Assembly (NCBI GenBank): GCA_964628215.1
Contig: CAZVNF010000004.1
Span: 1-53,507 of the forward strand
DNA length: 53,507 bases
Reading direction: 5' to 3'
Source of the DNA: CAIVAT01 sp964628215
GTDB taxonomy: Bacteria; Bacteroidota; Bacteroidia; Bacteroidales; FEN-979
In this document: in pieces, positions 1 through 8,365 of the stretch
How positions within the stretch are numbered: position 1 is the stretch's first letter
How the letters are laid out: each line of letters begins with the position of its first letter
Notes under the pieces: model-generated
Databases searched by the model: none
What the model was told of the DNA's origin: nothing
What the model saw: only the letters and a program-made list of their open reading frames with translations
Position numbers and translations under genes: made by a program

Positions 1-5
1 AAATT

Positions 6-1925
6 ATGGATCAGGATTTTCATTACTATGGGACATACTATGCCGCAAAAAAAGGTGGTTTTAACCAACAGGAAGCGACACTGATTGCAAAAGCGTCAAA
101 CTTCATTGATTTTTTTAATGAAACGACCTATGCGGCATATTGGAAATTGGTAAGTAATACGGAAAAAAGCAGCAACTACAACATCATAGCCAACCTTGAT
201 TATCCGCGTTACACTTTTCAGGGAGGCATTTTTAGTACAGGATTAGCTCCTGAAGACGGATTGTGGTGTTCATTTCATTTCACCCCAGGCAATTATAATG
301 ATCCCCTCAACACCCCAAGCCGTGAAGAGGTACACGGCCCGGATATAGCAAGTTTTTTATCACCATTTAAGATGCGCGATACCAGCAAGGGGAAAGAAGT
401 ATTAAGAAAATATCCGCTAGAACAATCAGCACAATATCTTAAAGATCTTGAGCATGGCAATTTACTGAATCGCCCTCAAAGTGCTTTATCTCGTCAATTA
501 ATTATGGACACCATAAAATGTGCAACAGACAATGCGAGGCTGGAATCGATTCTTAGTTTTGCAACCGGTGGACAGTATATTCTTCAGAATAATCGTGAAG
601 ATAATCTTCGGCGATTCAGACTTATTTTGTTGGGTGTCAGAGCGCATGTTATTGCAGATACATGGGCACATCAGGATTTCTGTGGAATAGGCAATGTTCT
701 GAATACTTATTGGGATGTCAACTATGATCCCACCTCATGGGATCCATCCAAATGGGGATATGGGCGACAATCTATTGATTATAATGATGGGACAAAAAGT
801 GGTTGGGAAAACGTAGTGCTTTCTTCCCTATATAAATTTACAAATCCCAATTTTGAAGCAGTCCCCACTGATACTTCTTATTTAGGACATGGCTGGATGG
901 GACATTTACCTGATTTCAGTTTTGTAAAATTCCGCTATAAACCTTGCTGGTCCGACCCCGCACAGGAAGCAGTAGTGCGCGATAACGTCGAAGAATATAA
1001 ACAAGCCTGGGTGGAGTTAGTGAGTTTATTTATTCAGGCACGGGGATGTGGTCAATTAAAAGTAGATGGACAATTCCGAAACGATATGGATAAGGCAACA
1101 AGAGCGATTATTAGTCCTTGTAGTTTAGCAGACAAAGTTACTGGCAGAAAATCTTCAGCCAACGCCTGGCAAAAAGTATTTGGAGACCTGCCGGTGACTA
1201 ATATAGATGTTGATTCTGAACCTGATAGAAATGCTGTGTTAAACGGTATGATTGAAATGACTACCAGTCAAGACCGTTATGGAACAGATTATGTAAACAT
1301 AATGAGTGATTTGTATTTATTCCAAATCGCAGCTGATTACCACTTTCATTTTGTGAAAAACTATCTGGAACTCCATGGAATATATCGATTTACAGGGTCA
1401 TGGTCGCAACAAAGGAGTGCATTGGCGCCGGATGTCGAAAATCTGTTTAAGGATCAAAATCTTTTTGTGCCGAACTCAAACAACAAAGTTCTTTTTGGAG
1501 TTGCTTACCGCATTAAGAGTGTCGGTCATGGAACCGTACTCGATGACTGGGGTGGCAAAACCGGTGAAAATTCAGCAGCACTTCAGCCCGATGATGCACC
1601 TGAAAGTACGAATCGCGTTTGGAAATTAATTCCAAATACACAGGGTTTCAGGATCAAAAGTGTAGGGCATGGAACCGTTCTGGATGACTGGGGTGGCAAA
1701 ACCGGGGAAAAATCAGCAGCACTGCAGCCAGATGACGTACCTGGTAGCGTGAATCGTACATGGATGTTAATTCCAAATGCTCAGGGTTTCAGGATCAAGA
1801 GCGTAGAACACGGAACTGTTTTAGATGACTGGGGTGGCGAAACCGGGGAAGATTCAGCAGCACTTCAGCCAGATAATTTACCCGATAGCTTAAATCGGAC
1901 CTGGACATTTATAAAGGAATATTAA
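6..1925 (+). CDS. DUF6765-like protein with C-terminal beta-trefoil repeats
   Basis: A 639-residue protein. The N-terminus (MDQDFHYYGTYY) and the motif HVIADTWAHQDF near residues 213-225 resemble the DUF6765 family, whose function is unknown; the His/Asp-rich helices recall phospholipase C/P1-type zinc hydrolases, but that link is only inference. Residues about 502-639 are three near-identical 47-residue repeats (core RIKSVGHGTVLDDWGG, ending in NRxW). Three QxW-like repeats make one ricin-type beta-trefoil, a carbohydrate-binding fold. No signal peptide is visible. The start at base 6 fits the family N-terminus, but the frame is open to the window edge, so an upstream extension cannot be excluded. 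The third repeat ends at the stop codon, so the trefoil is the extreme C-terminus. Upstream neighbours are outside the window. Confidence 0.75.
   Translation: MDQDFHYYGTYYAAKKGGFNQQEATLIAKASNFIDFFNETTYAAYWKLVSNTEKSSNYNIIANLDYPRYTFQGGIFSTGLAPEDGLWCSFHFTPGNYNDPLNTPSREEVHGPDIASFLSPFKMRDTSKGKEVLRKYPLEQSAQYLKDLEHGNLLNRPQSALSRQLIMDTIKCATDNARLESILSFATGGQYILQNNREDNLRRFRLILLGVRAHVIADTWAHQDFCGIGNVLNTYWDVNYDPTSWDPSKWGYGRQSIDYNDGTKSGWENVVLSSLYKFTNPNFEAVPTDTSYLGHGWMGHLPDFSFVKFRYKPCWSDPAQEAVVRDNVEEYKQAWVELVSLFIQARGCGQLKVDGQFRNDMDKATRAIISPCSLADKVTGRKSSANAWQKVFGDLPVTNIDVDSEPDRNAVLNGMIEMTTSQDRYGTDYVNIMSDLYLFQIAADYHFHFVKNYLELHGIYRFTGSWSQQRSALAPDVENLFKDQNLFVPNSNNKVLFGVAYRIKSVGHGTVLDDWGGKTGENSAALQPDDAPESTNRVWKLIPNTQGFRIKSVGHGTVLDDWGGKTGEKSAALQPDDVPGSVNRTWMLIPNAQGFRIKSVEHGTVLDDWGGETGEDSAALQPDNLPDSLNRTWTFIKEY
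1509..1922 (+). repeat. three 141-bp in-frame tandem repeats
   Basis: Copies begin at 1509, 1650 and 1791, an exact 141-bp period (47 codons). The copies are highly similar in DNA as well as protein, and the last is cut slightly short by the stop codon. They encode the three lobes of the predicted beta-trefoil. High DNA identity between lobes suggests recent duplication or gene conversion. Confidence 0.9.
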
Positions 1926-2094
1926 ACCTCCGTGTGCAGTTAAAATTGTTGGATGATGTTTGGAACTTTTCCAGTTCTGACCTGATGCCAGAAAGCCGTT
2001 CATATTTTTTGATGATGGGCTGCAGGTTTTCTATCCTGCTGATCTTTTCCCGGAGAGTCAACTCCCTGAGGACAATGACCGGCTTTGCTTTCAC
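1909..2094 (-). pseudogene. possible small-gene remnant, unrecognised
   Basis: A 61-residue reverse-strand reading frame that is Lys/Arg/Glu/Leu-rich and helix-like (LTLREKISRIENLQPIIKKY). It does not look like a shadow of the upstream gene because most of it lies in otherwise empty DNA. Its 3' end runs 17 bp into the end of the upstream gene, so it may be truncated. No family could be assigned. It could be a short real protein, a decayed gene or chance. Confidence 0.25.
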
Positions 2095-2197
2095 AGGTCA
2101 TTAAAAATGATTCGCTGGAGAGCATCCATTCTCTATAGTTCATTAATTATTGAAGCATTTAGTTTTAAACAAAAGTGCATTCAATCAAATGAAATCC

Positions 2198-2205
2198 TAA
2201 TTTTG
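2198..2205 (+). promoter_or_regulatory. Bacteroidota -7-like element
   Basis: TAATTTTG matches the Bacteroidota -7 consensus TAnnTTTG exactly. No convincing -33 TTG lies at the usual distance. It is about 200 bp before the isochorismatase-family gene, so a transcript from here would carry the repeat array in its leader. Confidence 0.25.
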
Positions 2206-2232
2206 TATTTTGAATAATTGAGGAAAAATGTC

Positions 2233-2324
2233 AACAGGTAAACAGGTAAACAGGTAAAGATGTAAGCGGGTAAACCGCTAAACAGCTAAGCGTATACAAA
2301 TGAGCACCCATTTAACGCTTACAT
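2233..2324. repeat. 8-bp repeats and 9-bp inverted repeat upstream of the hydrolase gene
   Basis: Three perfect aacaggta units occupy 2233-2256, followed by decayed gtaa/ctaa units to about 2292. ATGTAAGCG at 2260-2268 is perfectly inverted as CGCTTACAT at 2316-2324. The second arm merges into the following 9-bp array, so left and right repeats face each other. Confidence 0.7.
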
Positions 2325-2390
2325 TGCCTACATTGCCTACATTGCCTACATTGCCTACATTGCCTACATTGCCTACATTGCTTACATTTT
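2322..2390. repeat. 9-bp minisatellite (cattgccta array)
   Basis: Six perfect cattgccta units start at 2322, 2331, 2340, 2349, 2358 and 2367, followed by cattgctta at 2376 and a degenerate T-rich end. The array stops about 18 bp before the start codon of the hydrolase gene, so it lies in its leader or promoter. The cattg core is the same as in the arrays downstream of that gene. Confidence 0.9.
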
Positions 2391-2407
2391 TTTAACATCA
2401 GCACTTT

Positions 2408-2950
2408 ATGCGAATCTTAAAAGAGAAAACGGCGGCGGTAATTATTGATATCCAGGAGCGGATATTCCCGGCTATTCATGGTCATGAGAAACTGGCAGAA
2501 AAGGCAGCCATGCTGATCGAAGGGCTCAAGGTACTTGGCGTCCATATCATTGTTACCGAACAATATGTGAAGGGTCTTGGTCCAACCATTCCCGTGATTG
2601 CAGAAAAAATAGAAGGAATCAACCGGATCGAAAAAGCCTCTTTCAGTTGTTGCGACGAACCCGGTTTCATGATGGAACTTGCCTCATCAGGAAAGGAATT
2701 TGTGATCATTGCCGGCATTGAGAGCCATGTTTGCGTTCTCCAGACAGCCATCGATCTGCAGCAGAGCGGATACCATCCTGTAGTGGTGGAAGACTGCATC
2801 TCTTCACGGAACCCCAACGATAAACTAATGGCAATCGAACGGATGCAGAAGGAAGGGGTCATCATAACTACCTGTGAAGCAATCCTCTTTGAATTACTCA
2901 GATATTCCGGCGGAGAAACCTTTAAAGCGGTGTCAAGACTGGTGAAATAA
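2408..2950 (+). CDS. isochorismatase-family cysteine hydrolase
   Basis: A 180-residue cytosolic protein of the isochorismatase-like fold (YcaC/nicotinamidase superfamily). The catalytic triad is visible: Asp14 in IDIQE, Lys76 in IEKASFSCC and nucleophile Cys109 in GIESHVCV. The cis-peptide-like hydrophobic stretch before the Cys and the VVVEDCISSR motif also fit. The protein is of normal length for the short single-domain group. The substrate cannot be read from sequence; these enzymes hydrolyse amides or related bonds. It stands alone, with 9-bp repeat arrays on both sides and parC downstream, so it is probably transcribed independently. No linked salvage or siderophore genes point to nicotinamide or isochorismate. 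Confidence 0.88.
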   Translation: MRILKEKTAAVIIDIQERIFPAIHGHEKLAEKAAMLIEGLKVLGVHIIVTEQYVKGLGPTIPVIAEKIEGINRIEKASFSCCDEPGFMMELASSGKEFVIIAGIESHVCVLQTAIDLQQSGYHPVVVEDCISSRNPNDKLMAIERMQKEGVIITTCEAILFELLRYSGGETFKAVSRLVK

Positions 2951-2952
2951 GA

Positions 2953-3087
2953 CAATGCAAACAATGAAAACAATGCAGACAATGCAGGCAATGCAGGCAA
3001 TGCAGAAAATGCAGGCAATGCAGAAAATGCAGGCAATGCAGAAAATGCAGGCAATTCATACAATGCATACAATGCAGGAAATGCTGA
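2953..3087. repeat. 9-bp minisatellite (caatgcagg/aaatgcagg array)
   Basis: Fifteen 9-bp units run without interruption from 2953, two bases after the hydrolase stop codon. The core is [ca]aatgcag[ga]. This is the reverse-complement orientation of the cattg arrays, so 2953-3087 and 3106-3404 face each other and could pair. Because nine is a multiple of three, long open frames arise here that are not genes. Confidence 0.9.
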
Positions 3088-3105
3088 GGCAGTTTACCTT
3101 TGTTA

Positions 3106-3404
3106 CATTGTTTTCATTGTTTTCATTGTTTTCATTGTTTCCATTGTTTTCATTGTTTTCNNNNNNNNNNNNNNNNNNNNNNNNNNNNNNNNNNNNNNNN
3201 NNNNNNNNNNNNNNNNNNNNNNNNNNNNNNNNNNNNNNNNNNNNNNNNNNNNNNNNNNNNCATTGTTTTCATTGTTTTCATTGTTTCCATTGTTTTCATT
3301 GTTTTCATTGTTTTCATTGTCTGCATTGTCTGCATTGTTTTCATTGTTTACATTGCTTTCATTGTTTACATTGCCTCCATTGCCTCCATTGTTTTCATTG
3401 TATA
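3106..3404. repeat. 9-bp minisatellite (cattgtttt array) interrupted by assembly gap
   Basis: Units of cattgtttt with variants (tttc, tctg, ttta, cttt, cctc, tata) run from 3106 to 3160 and from 3261 to 3404, with 100 N between. The array ends 13 bp before the ATG of parC, so it forms the parC leader. Copy number is uncertain because of the gap. Confidence 0.9.
3161..3260. other. 100-N scaffold gap, probably a false gap
   Basis: Exactly 100 N, the conventional unknown-gap filler. The 46 bases before it (3115-3160) are identical to the 46 after it (3261-3306), including the single tttc variant unit in the same place. This is expected if two contigs overlap and were not merged, although a longer true array cannot be excluded. 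Confidence 0.85.
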
Positions 3405-3417
3405 ATTGATCTAATTG

Positions 3418-6255
3418 ATGTCTGCTGACGAAACCATTAATGGTGACAATCCCGAACTTGAATCAGGAACGCTCAAGGAAACAATCCATCTCTCGCAGAT
3501 GTACCAGAACTGGTTCCTGGATTACGCTTCCTATGTCATTCTTGAAAGAGCAGTGCCGGAGATCACCGATGGTCTGAAACCTGTGCAAAGGCGTATCCTG
3601 CATGCCATGAAGGAACTCGATGATGGCCGTTACAATAAAGTGGCCAATATCATCGGACATACCATGAAATACCATCCGCACGGGGATGCTTCCATTGGCG
3701 ATGCCCTGGTGCAGCTGGGTCAGAAAGATTTGCTGATCGATTGCCAGGGAAACTGGGGTAATATTCTCACCGGCGACAGTGCTGCCGCCCCCCGGTACAT
3801 TGAAGCCAGACCTTCGAAATTTGCCCATGAAGTACTGTTTAATCATAAAACAACCAGCTGGCAGGCCTCCTATGATGGCAGAAATAAGGAACCGGTTGCA
3901 TTGCCCGCAAAATTCCCCCTGCTATTGGCCCAGGGCGTGGAAGGCATCGCGGTGGGCCTTGCCTCCAAAATACTTCCCCATAATTTCAATGAACTGATTG
4001 ATGCTTCCATAAAAATCCTGGAGGGAAAGGAATTCGAACTCTTTCCCGATTTCCTTACCGGTGGAATGGTGGATGTATCGAGATACAACGATGGCCTCAG
4101 GGGAGGTAAGATAAGGCTGCGGGCAAAAATCATACTTGAAGATAAGAAAACACTGGTCATCCGTGAAATACCGTATGGTACCACCACCGGTTCCATCATC
4201 GACTCCATTCTCACCGCCAACGACAAAGGAAAGATCAAGATCCGTAAGATTGACGACAATACTGCTGCCGATGTTGAAATCCTGATCCACCTGGCTCCCG
4301 GGGTATCGCCCGATACTACCATGGATGCACTGTATGCATTTACAGAATGCGAGGTTTCCATCTCACCCAATGCCTGTGTGATAGAGGCAGGAAAACCAAG
4401 ATTCATGGGTGTTTCTGATATTCTCAGGGTCAATACGCAACGTACCGTCGATTTGATTAAACTTGAACTGGACATCCGAAGGCAGGAACTCCTTGATCAG
4501 CTGCATTATATTTCCCTGGAAAAAATATTCATCGAAAACGAGATTTACGAAGGAATTAAAAAGTGCAGAACCACCGAGGATATCGATGCGGCTATCTTCA
4601 AAGGGCTGGAACCCTTTGCAAACCAGATTATCCGGCAGGTTTCGGAGGAGGATGTTCACAGGCTCAGGAAAATACCTATTGAAAGGATCTCCCGGTATAA
4701 TTCGGCCAAAGCCGATGATGCCATGGCGGCAGTGAACCTTGAAATGGAGGAGGTGGACAACCACCTGGCCAACCTGATCGATTATGCCATAGAATATTTC
4801 AGGCAGATCCGTAAAAAATTTGGCAAGAACCGCGACCGCCACACTGAAATCAGGAGTTTTGACAACATAGAAGCTGCCAAAGTAGCTGCTGCCAACGAGA
4901 AATTATATGTCAACCGGGAGGAGGGATTTGCCGGTACCAGCCTTAAAAAAGATGAGTTTGTATGTGATTGTTCCGACATCGACGATATCATTGTTTTTCG
5001 CGATGATGGCACCTTTATCGTGGTAAAAGTGACAAACAAAATTTTTGTCGGCCAGAATGTGATTCATATTGCAGTGTTCAATAAGAACGACAACAGAACT
5101 GTGTACAACCTGATATATCGTGACGGGAAAAACGGTAAAATCATGGTAAAACGATTCAGCGTGCTGGGCATTACCCGCGACAAGGAATACACGGCAACCA
5201 AAGGCACTCCCGGCTCGAAGGTGTTGTATTTTACTGCAAACCCAAACGGTGAAGCGGAAGGGGTGCGCGTAGACCTGAAACCCAAACCCCGGTTGAAGAA
5301 GACTTTTTTTGATTTCAATTTTGCCGAAATTGCCATCAAAGGACGCAGTTCAATGGGGAATACCCTGACCAAATTTGCCGTGAAAAAGATCGAGCAGAGA
5401 CAAGAAGGCATCTCCACACTCGGATCGTTGAATATCTGGTATGATGAAACTGTACAGCGCCTCAATACCGACGAGCGGGGATTGCTTCTCGGGGCTTTTT
5501 CGGGTGCCGATAGGATCATCATCCTGATGCAGTCAGGTCATTACCGTCTTACCTCCTTCGACCTTTCAACCCACTTCGAGGAGGATATGATACGGATTGA
5601 GAAATATGATCCTGAAAGGATTTATACCATTGTTTACCAGGAGCATGAAACAAAAAATTATTATATAAAACGATTTAAGGCTGAACTTACGGATAAGAAA
5701 GTTGAATTTATCGAAAACCCCGACAAACTCATTCTTTATTCCACAGATACTGCCCCCAGGCTGGAGATTCTTTTCGATATGAAATTGAAGACCAAAGGAA
5801 ACGAGTCGGAAGAGATCACAATACACGAATTCATAGGTGTAAAAGGTTACAAGGCGAAAGGGAAAAGGCTTTCATTGCATGCAGTCAGAAAGGTTGCCTG
5901 GTTGGAATCTTTGGAAGTAGTTGTAAATGATCCTGTTATTCCGGCTGAAGAACCCGCTGAAATTGAATATGAGGAGAAGCCGGTAGTGGTTAAGGAACCT
6001 GGTACAGGTATTAAATTCCGGCTGGATGTGGTGGAAATGTCAGAAAAGCTTGCCGATGAAGTGCAACCCGCAACCGATGACCCCAAACCCCGCCTGATCC
6101 TGTTGGAAGATGACGATGTCATTGCCGCTGATCCGCTTGAAAACCGTGCCGGACAAAAAAAACGACTTCGGAAGAAAAGGCAGGAATCACCTGATGAACC
6201 AGTGAAACCAGTTGATGAATCCATGAATTCGGGCCAAATGGAACTGCCATTATAA
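3418..6255 (+). CDS. parC: DNA topoisomerase IV subunit A
   Basis: A 945-residue type IIA topoisomerase A subunit, which breaks and rejoins DNA to decatenate chromosomes with ParE. The N-terminal motifs SYVILERAVPEITDGLKPVQ and HPHGDASIGDALV are present, followed by the active-site Tyr127 in APRYIEARPSKFA (numbered from the ATG at 3418). The central coiled-coil region and a divergent beta-pinwheel C-terminal domain follow, with an acidic/basic tail. The DASIGD form of the quinolone region and the divergent C-terminus favour ParC over GyrA, which carries a GyrA-box and a longer family-specific pinwheel. TTG at 3415 immediately precedes the ATG; the ATG is preferred. No parE is adjacent in the window. 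The 9-bp array abuts the start and leaves little room for a normal promoter. Confidence 0.92.
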   Translation: MSADETINGDNPELESGTLKETIHLSQMYQNWFLDYASYVILERAVPEITDGLKPVQRRILHAMKELDDGRYNKVANIIGHTMKYHPHGDASIGDALVQLGQKDLLIDCQGNWGNILTGDSAAAPRYIEARPSKFAHEVLFNHKTTSWQASYDGRNKEPVALPAKFPLLLAQGVEGIAVGLASKILPHNFNELIDASIKILEGKEFELFPDFLTGGMVDVSRYNDGLRGGKIRLRAKIILEDKKTLVIREIPYGTTTGSIIDSILTANDKGKIKIRKIDDNTAADVEILIHLAPGVSPDTTMDALYAFTECEVSISPNACVIEAGKPRFMGVSDILRVNTQRTVDLIKLELDIRRQELLDQLHYISLEKIFIENEIYEGIKKCRTTEDIDAAIFKGLEPFANQIIRQVSEEDVHRLRKIPIERISRYNSAKADDAMAAVNLEMEEVDNHLANLIDYAIEYFRQIRKKFGKNRDRHTEIRSFDNIEAAKVAAANEKLYVNREEGFAGTSLKKDEFVCDCSDIDDIIVFRDDGTFIVVKVTNKIFVGQNVIHIAVFNKNDNRTVYNLIYRDGKNGKIMVKRFSVLGITRDKEYTATKGTPGSKVLYFTANPNGEAEGVRVDLKPKPRLKKTFFDFNFAEIAIKGRSSMGNTLTKFAVKKIEQRQEGISTLGSLNIWYDETVQRLNTDERGLLLGAFSGADRIIILMQSGHYRLTSFDLSTHFEEDMIRIEKYDPERIYTIVYQEHETKNYYIKRFKAELTDKKVEFIENPDKLILYSTDTAPRLEILFDMKLKTKGNESEEITIHEFIGVKGYKAKGKRLSLHAVRKVAWLESLEVVVNDPVIPAEEPAEIEYEEKPVVVKEPGTGIKFRLDVVEMSEKLADEVQPATDDPKPRLILLEDDDVIAADPLENRAGQKKRLRKKRQESPDEPVKPVDESMNSGQMELPL

Positions 6256-6291
6256 ACGGGCTTTCATCTTGTCAAAAATTATTTGTCAGTG

Positions 6292-6323
6292 TTGTGATCT
6301 GATTATTTAATTTAGTACCTTTC
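6292..6323 (+). promoter_or_regulatory. candidate promoter for the signalling operon
   Basis: TTG at 6292-6294 and TACCTTTC at 6316-6323 are separated by 21 bp. The second element matches the Bacteroidota -7 consensus TAnnTTTG at all but the final base, and the spacing is within the usual range. It sits in the 184-bp gap before the eight-gene signalling run, about 115 bp upstream of the first start codon. Confidence 0.35.
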
Positions 6324-6439
6324 GTCATTAATTCAGTGACATTCCTGGCAAATAATCTCAAAATACAGCATTGATACCAATCGTGTTTTAGGATTTTATT
6401 TCAGCCACCTGGATAGATCACCCCTAATGCGATTGCCGG

Positions 6440-8365
6440 ATGAACAAATCGAAGATACTGATTGTTGAAGATGAAAAGGTCACAGGAGATGACCTGAAAA
6501 TAACCCTGGAGAACCTGGGGTATGAGGTAACCGGTATCGTATCTGATGCGGATGCTTTTTTTAGTAGTCTAAACTCCGAAATTCCTGACCTTGTGCTGAT
6601 GGACATTTTCCTGAAAGGGGAGAAGGATGGTATTCAGCTGGCAGCAGAAAGCCAATCAAAATATAAGCTGCCTTTAATCTACCTCACTGCTTATTATGAC
6701 GAAGACCTTCTAGAAAGGGCAAAGGTCACAGAACCATTTGGGTATATTCTTAAACCTTTCCTGGATAAAGAGCTTCATTCGGCTATCGAAATGGCCCTGT
6801 TCAAAAACAGTTCGGAAAGAAGGATCGGGCACCTCAATTCAGTGCTTAAGTCCATTAGTGAGGTTAATCAGCTCATCATCCGAATTGATGATGTACGGGA
6901 ATTGGTGCAAAACGCATGCGAAACACTTATTTCCACCCGCGGGTATGCCGGAGCCTGGATGGTCATTTTCGACAGGAACGGGAAAGTAGCAGAATTTGCT
7001 CACGCCGGATTGAGCGGCGATTATACAGGGTTTCTGAATTCTCTTGCACAAGGATTCAGGCCAAACTGCTTCAATCTTGCCAAAGCCGATGACAAACCCA
7101 TACAGATGAGCCATAATAAGGATAATTGCGGGGAATGTCGGTTCCTTGAAGTCTATCCTGGTTTTGACAGTCTGATTACCAGGATACAATACAAGGATAC
7201 TTTTTTCGGATACTTGCTGGTGAATATACAGTTATCCCAGCTGGAAAATGAAGAGGAGATCCGTTTGTTTTCCGAAATTTCTGCAGACCTCGGAATTGCA
7301 ATTCATAACCTTCGTCAGGCCAGGGAGAAAGAAAACGCCATTCAGGATGCAATCCGGGCACGTGATGAGTGGGAGCAGACCTTTGATGCCATTCCCGACC
7401 TGATTGCGATCATTGATACCAATCACCGGATTGTTAAAGCCAATAAAGCCATGACCTCCAGACTGAAATGCAGTGATTCTGATCCTGGAGCAACTCATTG
7501 TTATGAGGCAGTACACGGTCTTTCATCGGTGCCTGAATTCTGCCCTCATGCAAGGTCCATGGTAAGCGGAAAAGAAGAAACTGCCGAAGTGCTTGAAGAC
7601 CGGCTAAGCGGAGTTTTCGATGTTACAACCACACCGTTATACGATCTTAATGGAAAAATAACAGGAAGTGTCCATGTAGCCCGGGATATTACCCTGCGTA
7701 AGAACAGGGAACTCATGCTGATAGAAAACATTGCCATTGGGGAATTTGCCCTGACACATCCGTTGAAAGAGCTTCTGGCACTGATAACAGATAAGGCTGA
7801 AATTCTCACAGGCAGCGAAATTGGGTTTTTTCATTTTGTCTCTGAAGATGAGACTGAGATATTCCTGCAAACCTGGTCGACACGCACCTTGACAACCTTC
7901 TGCAAAGTTGAAGGCGATGTGATGCATTATGAGACAGACAAAGCGGGTGTGTGGGTTGATTGCCTGCGTGAACGGCGCCCGTTAATCCATAATGATTATG
8001 CTGCCCTGCATCACCGTAAAGGGATGCCGGAAGGCCATGCAGTAGTCCTCCGTGAATTGACCGTTCCTGTTTTTCGTGGCGACAGGATCGTGGCTATCAT
8101 TGGTGTTGGTAACAAACCTGCCGACTATAATGAAAATGATATTGAACTTGTTACCCAGCTCATCAATCTTGCCTGGGAGTATATTGTGAGTAAGCAGCTG
8201 GAAGAAAAGCTTAAAAAGAAAATCGATGAGCTGGAGGGATTTAACCGTATGATGATCGACAGGGAATTAAAAATGATCGAGCTTAAAGTGGAAATCAACA
8301 CCCTGGCAACCAGGCTGGGAGAGGAAGACAGGTATGTAATTCATCGTAAACCACATGTGAAATGA
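6440..8365 (+). CDS. response-regulator/GAF/PAS sensor protein without kinase domain
   Basis: A 641-residue soluble signalling protein. Residues 4-120 are a receiver domain with the acidic pair E10/D11, phosphoacceptor Asp55, Thr83 and Lys105. Residues about 130-295 resemble a GAF domain and contain a Cys cluster (C at about 215, then DNCGEC). A PAS domain with a CPHA motif lies at about 315-430, and a second GAF domain (GSEIGFFHF) at about 435-590. A coiled coil leads to the tail FNxxMxxRELKMxELKxExN from residue 601. There is no histidine kinase, DNA-binding or cyclase domain, so output must pass to a partner. Its stop codon overlaps the next start by ATGA, indicating translational coupling. 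It is the first gene of the signalling run. Confidence 0.85.
   Translation: MNKSKILIVEDEKVTGDDLKITLENLGYEVTGIVSDADAFFSSLNSEIPDLVLMDIFLKGEKDGIQLAAESQSKYKLPLIYLTAYYDEDLLERAKVTEPFGYILKPFLDKELHSAIEMALFKNSSERRIGHLNSVLKSISEVNQLIIRIDDVRELVQNACETLISTRGYAGAWMVIFDRNGKVAEFAHAGLSGDYTGFLNSLAQGFRPNCFNLAKADDKPIQMSHNKDNCGECRFLEVYPGFDSLITRIQYKDTFFGYLLVNIQLSQLENEEEIRLFSEISADLGIAIHNLRQAREKENAIQDAIRARDEWEQTFDAIPDLIAIIDTNHRIVKANKAMTSRLKCSDSDPGATHCYEAVHGLSSVPEFCPHARSMVSGKEETAEVLEDRLSGVFDVTTTPLYDLNGKITGSVHVARDITLRKNRELMLIENIAIGEFALTHPLKELLALITDKAEILTGSEIGFFHFVSEDETEIFLQTWSTRTLTTFCKVEGDVMHYETDKAGVWVDCLRERRPLIHNDYAALHHRKGMPEGHAVVLRELTVPVFRGDRIVAIIGVGNKPADYNENDIELVTQLINLAWEYIVSKQLEEKLKKKIDELEGFNRMMIDRELKMIELKVEINTLATRLGEEDRYVIHRKPHVK

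Noticed and set aside
2322..3404. CRISPR array
   Set aside because: Units are 9 bp, contiguous, without unique spacers, and no cas genes are nearby.
2482..3428. Long open frames across the 9-bp arrays (both strands), with monotonous Met-Gln-Ala, Ile-Val-Phe or His-Cys-Phe patterns
   Set aside because: They arise because a 9-bp period has no stops in several frames; the translations include the N gap and have no protein-like composition.
3870..4475. 201-residue reverse-strand frame inside parC
   Set aside because: Ser/Ile-rich antisense shadow of a well-supported gene; no family motif or independent start signals.
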